Shown here piece by piece: positions 16,139-23,285 of a stretch of DNA of 64,000 bases (the first letter of the stretch is position 1; the number at the start of each line of letters is the position of its first letter). The stretch comes from Haloparvum alkalitolerans (GTDB taxonomy: Archaea > Halobacteriota > Halobacteria > Halobacteriales > Haloferacaceae), in NCBI RefSeq assembly GCF_050122995.1, contig NZ_JBNLIA010000003.1, positions 248,001 to 312,000 of the forward strand. The letters are read 5' to 3'. A program made the translations under genes and the position numbers. A model generated the notes under the pieces. The model was not told the origin of the DNA, did not search any database, and saw only the letters and a list, made by a program, of their open reading frames with translations.

Positions 16139-17212
16139 TCAGTCGTCGGCGGGGACCGGCTCTCGCTCGCCGTCGATCCGACCGTCGCTAAAAACGCTTT
16201 CGAGCCCCACTCCGAGCGTCTCGTCCGTCCGCGCGGTCGACTCCGCGGCGTCGACGTCGGTCGCCATCGCGCGGACGGCGTCGACGTTCTCCGGCACCAC
16301 GTCGGCCTCCTGGTGGACGTTCTGGAACAGGTACAGGTCCCGTCCCGCCACGTTTATCGACTCGCCCCAGACGCAGTTCTCCCAGAGGTCGCCGCGCGGG
16401 CGCCCGGCGTCCAGCGCGTAGTCCTTCAGCCGTCCGGCGCCGTCGATGGCGGCCGTCTCGGGGATGACGAACACGCGGGACTCCTCGGCCAGCAGCTCGC
16501 GGACGGCCTCGGGGTCGGGCGCATCCTCGAGCGTGACGTTGACGCTGTGGGTGTGCATCTGGGTCGTCGGCGCCTTCAGCGCGGCCGTGTCGACGGTGAG
16601 GTCGGGCAGCACCGTCGACACGTCGGGACCGTGGTGGGAGGGGATCCCCACCGGGTCCGGGACCACGTCGTTGATCGGGCCGCGCGAGGTCTCGCCCGGG
16701 TCGCCGCCGCGCCGGACGAGCGTGACCCGCGCCTTCTCGACCCCGAACCGCTCCTCGAGGGGCGCGAGGAGCCGCGAGAGCCCGGTCGTGTTACAGGAGA
16801 CGACGCGGACGTAGTCGGCGTCGCGAGCGTCCTCGAAGTTCGCCCGGGAGTTGAACGAGACCTCGGCCACGTCCGCGTCCTCACCGCCCTGGAACACCGC
16901 GGGCGTGTCGCGGGCCTCGTAGAGCTCCCGGTTCTCCGCGCCGATGCCGGCCGGACAGCAGTCCACGACCACGTCGCTGGCGTCCACGAGGTCGGCCACC
17001 CCACCGGCGAGGTCCACGCCCGCGGCCGCGAAGGCGTCCGCGCGGTCGGGGACCGCGGCGTAGAGGTCGTAGCCGCGGCGGACGGCCGCCTCCGCCTCGT
17101 AGTTGGGGCTCGTCTTGGCGACGCCGACCAGTTCCATGTCGGGCTGGGCCGCGACCGCGTCCGCGACGCGCTTCCCGATGGTGCCGTACCCGTTGACGCC
17201 GACGCGTATCAT
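16139..17212 (-). CDS. gapB: Type II glyceraldehyde-3-phosphate dehydrogenase
   Basis: Archaeal phosphorylating GAPDH, used mainly for gluconeogenesis in haloarchaea. The 357-residue protein starts MIRVGVNGYGTIGKRVADAV, the dinucleotide-binding loop, and carries the catalytic Cys140 in VSCNTTGL. The pattern CCPAGIG and the length separate it from bacterial-type GapA. A TATA-like ATTATA lies about 25 bases before the ATG at 17212, and the upstream region holds two large inverted repeats, one a perfect 20-base palindrome. In Haloferax and Halobacterium this gene is controlled by TrmB-type sugar regulators, so regulated expression is expected here. Confidence 0.95.
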   Translation of the reverse strand: MIRVGVNGYGTIGKRVADAVAAQPDMELVGVAKTSPNYEAEAAVRRGYDLYAAVPDRADAFAAAGVDLAGGVADLVDASDVVVDCCPAGIGAENRELYEARDTPAVFQGGEDADVAEVSFNSRANFEDARDADYVRVVSCNTTGLSRLLAPLEERFGVEKARVTLVRRGGDPGETSRGPINDVVPDPVGIPSHHGPDVSTVLPDLTVDTAALKAPTTQMHTHSVNVTLEDAPDPEAVRELLAEESRVFVIPETAAIDGAGRLKDYALDAGRPRGDLWENCVWGESINVAGRDLYLFQNVHQEADVVPENVDAVRAMATDVDAAESTARTDETLGVGLESVFSDGRIDGEREPVPADD

Positions 17213-17263
17213 ACCCGAGTCTCCTCGTGTGCGGGTATAATCGTTTCGAAGGGCTCAAAAAGA

Positions 17264-17298
17264 AATTAACTACGCCACGAGTAACTGGTGAGTTAATT
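17264..17298. promoter_or_regulatory. Inverted repeat upstream of gapB
   Basis: AATTAACT at 17264-17271 faces AGTTAATT at 17291-17298 with 19 bases between. The A/T-rich arms stand out from the GC-rich surroundings. It lies 50-90 bases before the gapB start, beyond its TATA element, where an activator or repressor could bind. Confidence 0.5.
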
Positions 17299-17317
17299 CG
17301 CGTGACGAGAGCGTGTA

Positions 17318-17337
17318 ACTCCGTTTCGAAACGGAGT
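17318..17337. promoter_or_regulatory. Perfect 20-bp palindrome, candidate operator of gapB or the aminopeptidase
   Basis: ACTCCGTTTCGAAACGGAGT reads identically on both strands. A second GTTTCGAA half occurs near 17243, close to the gapB TATA. The flank supplies GAGTA, one half of the TrmB motif known from Halobacterium (TACT-N7/8-GAGTA), but the spacing to the other half differs, so TrmB binding is only a guess. Confidence 0.55.
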
Positions 17338-17487
17338 AATCTCGGCGGTGGAACGCCCCGCAGGGGGTTCACGATCGGAGCGACGGTTCGTGGGGCAGCC
17401 AACCAGGGTGCCCGGAGGAGGGCCGGAGGAACGGATCGGACGGCCGCGATGGCAAGGCCTAACGCCCGGTCGGCCGAACTCGGGTCC

Positions 17488-18441
17488 ATGACCGACGAGG
17501 CAATCGCGGCGGCGGCCCGCACCGCCATCGAGCAGTGTCTGGACCTCGGTGCCGAGGAGTCGGCCGTGGTCGTCACCGACGAGAAGCGCCGCGCCATCGG
17601 CGAGGCGCTCTACGAGGCCGCGAGCGCGGTGACCGACGACGCCTCCATCGTCCGCTATCCGCCGGGCGAACAGCACGGCGCGGAGCCGCCGGAACCGGTC
17701 GCGGCGGCGATGGCGGCCGCGGACGTCTTCCTCGCGCCGACGACGAAGAGCCTGAGCCACACCCGCGCCCGCGGCGACGCCTGCGCGGCGGGCGCCCGCG
17801 GCGCCACGCTCCCGGGGATCACCGAGGAGGTGTTCCTGACGGGGCTGGACGCCGACTACGCCGCCATCGCCGCGCACTGCGACGACGTGCTCGATCAGGT
17901 CGCGGACGCCGAGGCGGTCCGCGTCACCACGCCCGCGGGCACGGACGTCACCTTCGAGCCGGGCGACCGCGAGTGGCTCGCGGACACCGGGATGGTCCAC
18001 GACCCCGGCGACTTCTCGAACCTCCCCGCCGGCGAGGTGTTCGTCTCGCCGGAGACTGCGAACGGCACCTACGTCGTCGACGGGACGATGATGCCCCACG
18101 GGCTGCTCGCGGAGGGGGAAGAGCTCACCTTCGCGGTCGAGGACGGCTACGTCACCGACATCTCGGACGACGACGTGCGCGAGCAGGTCGAGGCCGGCGC
18201 GGAGGCGGTCGGCCGCGACGCGTACAACCTCGCGGAACTCGGCATCGGCACGAACGTCGGCGTCACCGACCTCGTCGGCTCCGTGCTGCTCGACGAGAAG
18301 GCCGCGGGCACGGTCCACATCGCCATCGGCGACGACGCCGGCATCGGCGGCGACACCGACGCGCCGCTCCACCTCGACGGCATCCTCCGCGAGCCGACCG
18401 TCTACGCGGACGGCGAGCCGGTCGAGCTTCCCTCGCCCTGA
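17488..18441 (+). CDS. M29-like leucyl aminopeptidase (aminopeptidase T family)
   Basis: Predicted cytoplasmic metal-dependent aminopeptidase. The 317-residue sequence contains LAPTTKSLSHTRAR, a central region with LPAGEVFVSPETANGTYVVDG, and the C-terminal LGIGTNVGVTD... and KAAGTVHIAIGDDAGIGG block carrying the Glu and His residues that coordinate metal in the M29 family. It is shorter than bacterial aminopeptidase T (about 400 residues), with a compact N-terminal domain as in haloarchaeal homologues. I use the ATG at 17488 (MTDEAIAAAAR); an alternative ATG is at 17449. It is divergent from gapB and followed by the 1.3 kb repeat spacer. Confidence 0.82.
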   Translation: MTDEAIAAAARTAIEQCLDLGAEESAVVVTDEKRRAIGEALYEAASAVTDDASIVRYPPGEQHGAEPPEPVAAAMAAADVFLAPTTKSLSHTRARGDACAAGARGATLPGITEEVFLTGLDADYAAIAAHCDDVLDQVADAEAVRVTTPAGTDVTFEPGDREWLADTGMVHDPGDFSNLPAGEVFVSPETANGTYVVDGTMMPHGLLAEGEELTFAVEDGYVTDISDDDVREQVEAGAEAVGRDAYNLAELGIGTNVGVTDLVGSVLLDEKAAGTVHIAIGDDAGIGGDTDAPLHLDGILREPTVYADGEPVELPSP

Positions 18442-18519
18442 TAAGGAGACGCCGTTTGGGACCGGACCGGTCGGGGATTTTCCGTCGGCTCTTTGTACGA
18501 TATTTCCGTGTCTGTTGCA

Positions 18520-18633
18520 GATCCTGCTGATCTGGACAGCAACACCCAGAAAGCTCCAGCCGGCCCTCGCTACTGATCTGGATCTAGTTCCGATCCTGCT
18601 GATCTGGACAGCAACACCCAGAAAGCCCCAGCC
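18520..18633 (+). repeat. Dispersed intergenic repeat, tandem pair of 42-bp boxes (locus B, left)
   Basis: Copies at 18520-18561 and 18592-18633 begin GATCCTGCTGATCTGGACAG and end CCAGCC, starting 72 bases apart. They match the pair at 4516-4635 with about 80% or better identity by eye, and the similarity continues for about 250 bases downstream (CGGCTCGACCGGCCGC..., GGGGCCGGATCGAGCC). Confidence 0.88.
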
Positions 18634-18679
18634 GGCTCGACCGGCCGCGACACGCTCTGCGCTCCTCGCTCTCAGGCTG

Positions 18680-18730
18680 GCGAGACAAACTGCATCTCGC
18701 CGCTCTCCAGCGTGCAGTGGCGCGCTGGAG
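18680..18730 (+). repeat. Paired-hairpin element, copy 1
   Basis: Hairpin 1 (18680-18700) has stem GCGAGA/TCTCGC around CAAACTGCA. Hairpin 2 (18705-18730) has stem CTCCAGCG/CGCTGGAG around TGCAGTGGCG. The four-base gap and loop wording are shared with the copies at 18881 and 34426. It could act as structured RNA if transcribed. Confidence 0.75.
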
Positions 18731-18880
18731 ACACCGCGCGCTGCGGTGCTTGAGGCGTCGGGGCCGGATCGAGCCGACTGCCCCTTTCAGTCCCACCCAC
18801 CGCGACCGCTCCGCACCGCCACCGCCCCGCAGCCTCGCACCTCCCCAGCCTCGGCGGCGGCGCGGCCGCGAAACCGCAGC

Positions 18881-18931
18881 GCGGGACAAACCGCGTCCCG
18901 CTGGCCTCCAGCGTGCAGTAGCGCGCTGGAG
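18881..18931 (+). repeat. Paired-hairpin element, copy 2
   Basis: Hairpin 1 (18881-18901) has stem GCGGGAC/GTCCCGC and loop AAACCGC; the G-C pair at stem position 4 replaces the A-T pair of copies 1 and 3. Hairpin 2 (18906-18931) has the same CTCCAGCG/CGCTGGAG stem with loop TGCAGTAGCG. Confidence 0.8.
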
Positions 18932-19456
18932 ACACCGCAAGGCGGCCGCGCCGCCGCCTCCCTCGCGCGGTCGCGGCGACACGCGTTGCGGTCGCCGCGG
19001 CGCGCGCCGACCGCACAGCACCGCAGCCGCACCGCGGCCAGACGAACGTTTTTCTCGGAGCCCGCAGAACTCCCGCCGTGAGTGCAGTCTGATCGGTCTG
19101 GCCCCGGCGCGGCGCCTCGCCGGCTGTCCAACGTCCGGCGTGCGCGACTCCGACGCGCGCGAGGTCGCCAGCGCGCTACCGCATGCAGGCTGCTCGGAAA
19201 TCTTCGATTTCCGGTGGAACCCGACCGCGGCCGGAGCACCGCGGCCGCGGGCGGCTGAGGCCGGGGAGGCGTGAGGCCACACTTGCCTCGACAGCCGAGG
19301 TAGCGACTCACCGAGCAACCGGCTTCGATGACCAACTCCACGAACCGGCCCTGGCGGACTGAAAGGGCGAGGCCGGTCGCGGGCGCTCAGACGACCCCTA
19401 TCGGCGCCGGGCGTGGCGGAGAGGCGCCGATATGTCGCTGAGCGCCCGCGAGCGGT

Positions 19457-19576
19457 CGAGGGCTTTCTGGGTGTTGGCGGCAAGCGCAGCAGAACGCTCG
19501 ACTGATACAGAAAAAGCGTAGAGCGAGCGGCGAGGGATTTCTGGGTGTGGGCGGCAAGGACAGCAGGACGCTCGAT
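19457..19576 (-). repeat. Dispersed intergenic repeat, inverted tandem pair (locus B, right)
   Basis: On the minus strand two box copies (about 19531-19576 and 19457-19500) contain the ACACCCAGAAA core and TCCTGCTG or TTCTGCTG, about 74 bases apart, with a T-rich stretch (CTTTTTCTGTATC read on minus) between them. They are closer to the copy at 34363 than to those at 4516 and 18520. Confidence 0.8.
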
Positions 19577-19721
19577 CACGCAAAACCCGGCGTCCCGCGA
19601 ACATTCACCGAATTGCGTTCACTCGGATCCATCCATTCACCGATCCACCTCGCAAGCCACTCCGTACCGCACGCAGATGGACAAACGCGGCTTTTTACGC
19701 CCGCGTCGGCTACGCCCGCCA

Positions 19722-20378
19722 ATGAGCGATCACGAATCCGGCGACCGTGTCGGTCTCGCCTGTCCCTCCTGTTCGGACGGCGCCGAGACGGTCCACGAGG
19801 TGCTGAAGCCCGGCGGGCAGGCGACCGTCCGCTGCACGGAGTGCGGCCACACGCACAAGGCCGAGATCCCCGAGGAGGAGACCGCGGAGCTGAAGGTCGT
19901 CGTCTCGCAGGACGGCGAGTCGTTCACCACCCGGATGGAGGTCCCGGCGGACACCTACGCCGAGGAGGGCGAGGAGTTCGTCGTCGACTCGCCGGACGCG
20001 CTGATGCAGGTGCGGGTCACCGGCATCGAGACCGCGCCCGAGACGCGCGTCGAGGAGGCCGACGTCGAGGAGATCGAGACGCTGTGGACGCGCGCGGTCG
20101 ACAACGTGACGGTGAAGGTGTCGATGCACCCGAACGACGGCAACCGCGACCACACGGAGTCGTTCTCGATCAGCGTCCCCGGCGACTACGAGTTCACCGT
20201 CGGCGAGGTCGCGGAGTTCGGCGACCGGAAGTTCACGGTCGAGGGGGTCCAGATCCGCGAGAACGCGCCCAAGTACCGCTTCGACAAGCTCGACCACGAG
20301 GGCGACATGGCGTACGCGAAGGACGTGAAGCGGCTGTACGTGCGCGACGAGACGTCGACCGCGTGGTCCGCGTGGTAG
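19722..20378 (+). CDS. HVO_0476-family zinc finger protein
   Basis: A 218-residue protein with an N-terminal zinc ribbon, CPSC (residues 15-18) and CTEC (39-42), followed by beta-rich sequence with PADTYAEEGEEFVVDSPDA and a conserved WTRAVDNVTVKVSMHP segment, ending near KRLYVRD. It matches my memory of the Haloferax HVO_0476 family, found close to the M29 aminopeptidase and gapB in several haloarchaea, as it is here. The function is not known; nucleic-acid binding is plausible from the ribbon. Start ATG 19722 follows a CTTTTTACG element by about 27 bases, consistent with a leaderless start. Confidence 0.8.
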   Translation: MSDHESGDRVGLACPSCSDGAETVHEVLKPGGQATVRCTECGHTHKAEIPEEETAELKVVVSQDGESFTTRMEVPADTYAEEGEEFVVDSPDALMQVRVTGIETAPETRVEEADVEEIETLWTRAVDNVTVKVSMHPNDGNRDHTESFSISVPGDYEFTVGEVAEFGDRKFTVEGVQIRENAPKYRFDKLDHEGDMAYAKDVKRLYVRDETSTAWSAW

Positions 20379-20413
20379 GGGGCTTCGTTCGACGCCCGGC
20401 TGTGGGGTCCCGC

Positions 20414-20528
20414 GCCACGCAGCGATGACCGGCCACTCCGCCGCCCCGCAGCGATGACCGGCCACTCCGCCGCCCCGCAGCGATGACCGGCCGCCCCGCC
20501 GCCCCGCAGCTATAACCGGCCGCCCGCG
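20414..20528. repeat. 29-bp tandem repeat, four copies, last one bearing a TATA element
   Basis: Units start at 20414, 20443, 20472 and 20501 with the wording GCCCCGCAGCGATGACCGGC. Copies 1-3 contain GCGATGACC; copy 4 contains GCTATAACC, whose CTATAACC (20510-20517) sits about 26 bases before the ATG of the next gene and so probably is its promoter. Confidence 0.9.
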
Positions 20529-20539
20529 AAAGCGGGGCC

Positions 20540-21844
20540 ATGGTCACGGAATCGCTCGCGGTCGCGGGCGCGGTCATCGCGGGGCTGCTCTGTCTGAGCG
20601 CCTTCTTCTCCGCCAGCGAGATCGCGATCTTCTCGCTGGAGAGACACCGAACCGCCGGCGCGTCGGACGACGACCCGCGTGCGGCCGCGCTGGCGCGACT
20701 GCGCTCGGACCCCCACCGCCTGCTGGTGACGATCCTCGTCGGGAACAACCTCGTCAACATCTCGATGGCGAGCCTCGCGACCGCGACGCTCGCGGTCGTC
20801 TACGGGCCGGGAGCGGGCGTCACCATCGCCACCGCGGTGATGTCCGTCCTCATCCTCGTCTTCGGCGAGATCGCCCCCAAGTCCTACGGCGTGGCGAACG
20901 CCGACCGGCTGGCGCTGCGCGTCGCCCGGCCGATCGTCGCGCTCCAGTACCTGCTGTACCCCCTCGTGGTCGTCTTCGAGACGGTCGTGGACGTGATCAA
21001 TCGACTCGCAGGCTCCGACCCCGCGGACGCTCCCGAACTCACGCGCGCGGAGCTGACCCGACTCGTCGCGACCGGCGAGCGCGTCGGCGCCATCGACCGG
21101 CGCGAGCGGGAGATGGTCGAGGGGATCTTCGGCCTCGGCGAGACGACCGTCCGCGAGGTGATGGTCCCGCGGCAGGACGTCGTCGCGGTCGACGCGGAGA
21201 CGCCCCTCGCGGAGATCGTCGGCGTCTGCGCCGAGGCGCGCGTCTCCCGCGTGCCCGTCCATCGCGGCGACCTCGACGACACGGTCGGCGTCGTCGACAT
21301 CCGCGACGCCGAGCGCGCACTGCGGGAGGGGCTGTCGCTCGAGGACGTGCTCCAGCAGACGCTCGCCGTCCCTGACTCCCGGCGCGTGGACGCGCTGCTC
21401 GCGGAGATGCAGGCGGAGCGGCTCTCGCTTGTCACCGTCGTCGACGAGTACGGCGAGGTCGAGGGGATCGTCACCGTCGAGGACATCGTCGAGGAGATCG
21501 TCGGCGACGTCTTCGAGGTCGGCGAGGAGCGCCTCCTCGACCACACCGACGACGGCCTGCTCGTGAAAGGGGAGGTGACCGTCGGCGAGGTGAACGACGT
21601 GCTCGGTACCGCGCTCCCCCGCGGACCGACCTACGAGACGGTCGCGGGGCTGATAAACGCCGAACTCGGTCGGCTCGGCGAGGCGGGCGACCGCGTCGAC
21701 CTCCCCGAAGCCGGCGCCTCGCTGACGGTGGAAGCGGTCGAGCGCAACCGGATCCGCACCGTTCGCGTTCGGCGGAGTGCGCGCGACGACGCCGATACCG
21801 GCGACGGCACCGCGCGCGACGACGCGGACGGTGCCGCCGAGTGA
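20540..21844 (+). CDS. DUF21/CBS-pair/CorC membrane protein (hemolysin-family, CNNM-like)
   Basis: A 434-residue membrane protein of the CNNM/CorC type, linked in other organisms to magnesium or cobalt efflux. The DUF21 domain has four hydrophobic helices (residues about 4-160; LSAFFSASEIAIFSL is the family signature), followed by a CBS pair (VMVPRQDVVAVDAETPL and LSLVTVVDEYGEVEGIVTVEDIVEEIVGD) and a C-terminal CorC_HlyC domain (LVKGEVTVGEVNDVLG). The length fits the family. The promoter seems to be created by the fourth copy of the upstream 29-bp repeat. Metal specificity cannot be read from the sequence. Confidence 0.92.
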   Translation: MVTESLAVAGAVIAGLLCLSAFFSASEIAIFSLERHRTAGASDDDPRAAALARLRSDPHRLLVTILVGNNLVNISMASLATATLAVVYGPGAGVTIATAVMSVLILVFGEIAPKSYGVANADRLALRVARPIVALQYLLYPLVVVFETVVDVINRLAGSDPADAPELTRAELTRLVATGERVGAIDRREREMVEGIFGLGETTVREVMVPRQDVVAVDAETPLAEIVGVCAEARVSRVPVHRGDLDDTVGVVDIRDAERALREGLSLEDVLQQTLAVPDSRRVDALLAEMQAERLSLVTVVDEYGEVEGIVTVEDIVEEIVGDVFEVGEERLLDHTDDGLLVKGEVTVGEVNDVLGTALPRGPTYETVAGLINAELGRLGEAGDRVDLPEAGASLTVEAVERNRIRTVRVRRSARDDADTGDGTARDDADGAAE

Positions 21845-21872
21845 GGTCGCGTCGCCGCCCGCGTCGCGGTTC

Positions 21873-22415
21873 TCACTCCCCGCCCTCCCACTCCTCGCGC
21901 AACAGGCCGTAGAACACGCGATCGACGTGCTCGCCGTCGACGTAGTAGTGGTCGCGCTGGCGCCCCTCCTCGGTGAACCCCGCGGTCTCCACGATCCGGC
22001 GCGAGGGTTCGTTGTCGGCGCGGGCGCCGGCGTACACCCGGTGGAGGCGACGCTCCTCGAAGGCGTACGCGAGCAACAGTTCGACCGCCTCGGTGCCGTA
22101 CCCCTGTCCCTGCCGCTCCGGGGGGAACCACGCGGCGACCTCCGCGCGGCCGGCGTCGGGCGCCACGTCGAGCAGCGAGGCGAACCCGACGCGCTCCCCG
22201 TCGGCCCGGACCACCAGATCGGCGTCGCGGTCGTCCCCGAGGTAGCGCTCGGCCACCACGTCGCCCTCCGGCGTCGCCGGCGCGTTCGGCCGCACGCTGG
22301 ACATCCAGCGGCGGACCGCGGGGTGGTTGTGGCCGCGCGCGAGGAACGCGCGGTCGTCCGCGGTCGCGACGTGGAGGTCGACGCGGTCGCCACGCAGGAA
22401 GATCGGACCGGTCAT
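21873..22415 (-). CDS. GNAT-family N-acetyltransferase (RimJ/RimL-like)
   Basis: A 180-residue acetyltransferase with the RimJ-type layout: IFLRGDRVDLHVATADD at the start, the acetyl-CoA loop PERQGQGYGTEAVELLL, and the closing VYAGARADNEPSRRIVETAGFTEEG. This subgroup acetylates protein N-termini or small amines; the substrate is not clear. I place the start at the ATG at 22415 (MTGPIFLRG), because the longer frame to 22538 would run into the promoter of the divergent DCC-family gene and has poor composition. It is a single gene convergent with the CBS-domain gene. Confidence 0.87.
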   Translation of the reverse strand: MTGPIFLRGDRVDLHVATADDRAFLARGHNHPAVRRWMSSVRPNAPATPEGDVVAERYLGDDRDADLVVRADGERVGFASLLDVAPDAGRAEVAAWFPPERQGQGYGTEAVELLLAYAFEERRLHRVYAGARADNEPSRRIVETAGFTEEGRQRDHYYVDGEHVDRVFYGLLREEWEGGE

Positions 22416-22530
22416 GCCCGGGGGCACGGGCGAGAGCCGGAAACCGGTGGCGGCCGTCCGGGTCCCGCGCGGGCGGTCGAAAGGGGGCCGCGGCAGCAAG
22501 ACCCAAACCCGCCGCGGTCCAACGCCGGGT

Positions 22531-22890
22531 ATGGCCACTCCACGGCTCGTCTACGACGACGACTGCGGCTTCTGCATGTGGTGTGTGCGCTGGGCGCTGC
22601 GGTTCGGCGAGTTCGAACCGGTGGGCTTCTCGGAGCTCTCCCCGGACCAGCAGGCCCGCCTGCCGGACGACTACGAGAACTGCATGCACCTGCTGACCGA
22701 CGACGCCGCCTACTCCTGCGGCGAGGCGCTGGCCCAGGCGGCGGAACGCTGCGGGCCGGTGCCGCGAACCGTCGTCGGCCTCGCGCGGAAGCTCCCCCGA
22801 TGGGAGGCGATCCGCGAGAAGGGGTACCGCTGGGTCGCCGACCGCCGCGCCATCTGGGGACGGTACGCCTCGGCGGAGTGCCCACAGTAG
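22531..22890 (+). CDS. DCC-family thiol-disulfide oxidoreductase (DUF393)
   Basis: A 119-residue protein with the defining N-terminal DxxCxxC motif, here YDDDCGFCMWCVRW (residues 8-21), followed by the FSELSPDQQARLPDDY segment and a C-terminal WVADRRAIWGR. DCC proteins have a thioredoxin-like fold and are presumed to act in thiol redox chemistry, but substrates are not established. An extra Cys (C18) next to the motif and a further C in YSCGEAL are noted. Start ATG 22531. It is divergent from the GNAT gene with 115 bases between. Confidence 0.9.
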   Translation: MATPRLVYDDDCGFCMWCVRWALRFGEFEPVGFSELSPDQQARLPDDYENCMHLLTDDAAYSCGEALAQAAERCGPVPRTVVGLARKLPRWEAIREKGYRWVADRRAIWGRYASAECPQ

Positions 22891-22914
22891 AGGCGACGCG
22901 GTCGACCGGCCGAG

Positions 22915-23244
22915 CTACGCGCTCGGCGGCCGGCCGCGGATCGCGGCGTTGACGCTTCTGAGCGCGGCGCGGCCGGGCGCCCGGTCGCGCAGCGGCGCGT
23001 CGCCCAGATACGTCACCAGCGCGTCACGGAGGAGCCGCAGCTCGTCGCCGTCGAACAGCCCGTCGCCCTCGAGCGTGGCGAGCGCGTCGAGTTCGGGTGG
23101 CGATTCCGCCCCCGCTTCGACCGCCTCCTCCGTCGCGGCCAGGAGGGCGACGTGGGCGACCCACGCCTCCTCGCGGCCGAGATCGGGAGCGGTCGGATCG
23201 TCGTGCGCTGGTGGGGTCACGGATGAGGGTACGCGACCCAGCAT
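22915..23244 (-). CDS. Haloarchaeal hypothetical protein
   Basis: A 109-residue acidic, helical protein (WVAHVALLAATEEAVEAGAESPPELDALATLEGDGLFDGDELRLLRDALVTYL in outline). It has no cysteine, metal-binding motif or hydrophobic helix. The two helices separated by a Glu/Asp loop suggest a small helical bundle. I do not recognise a named family. The ATG at 23244 is the first, with TATATG-like sequence directly upstream (GCATATAAATC on plus), so a leaderless start there is likely but an internal start is possible. Confidence 0.65.
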   Translation of the reverse strand: MLGRVPSSVTPPAHDDPTAPDLGREEAWVAHVALLAATEEAVEAGAESPPELDALATLEGDGLFDGDELRLLRDALVTYLGDAPLRDRAPGRAALRSVNAAIRGRPPSA

Positions 23245-23285
23245 ATAAATCTATGCCCGTTGTTGTCACACGTCACGAACGCTGG

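Larger units (their letters stand above)
18442..19721. other. 1.28 kb intergenic repeat island
   Basis: No credible gene is seen on either strand. The left half carries repeat-family parts on the plus strand (42-bp boxes, double hairpins, a CCCTTTCAGT box); the right half carries related parts on the minus strand (an inverted CCCTTTCAGT box at 19358, inverted 42-bp boxes at 19457-19576, and a 90-base segment at 19060-19148 whose reverse complement matches 34480-34565). The island thus looks like two elements head to head. The final 100 bases hold the promoter of the next gene. Confidence 0.75.

Noticed and set aside
18510..19590. Insertion sequence
   Set aside because: No transposase frame and no target duplication could be seen; only repeat boxes.
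20414..20528. Possible CRISPR repeats (29 bases)
   Set aside because: The copies touch without spacers and lead into a promoter.
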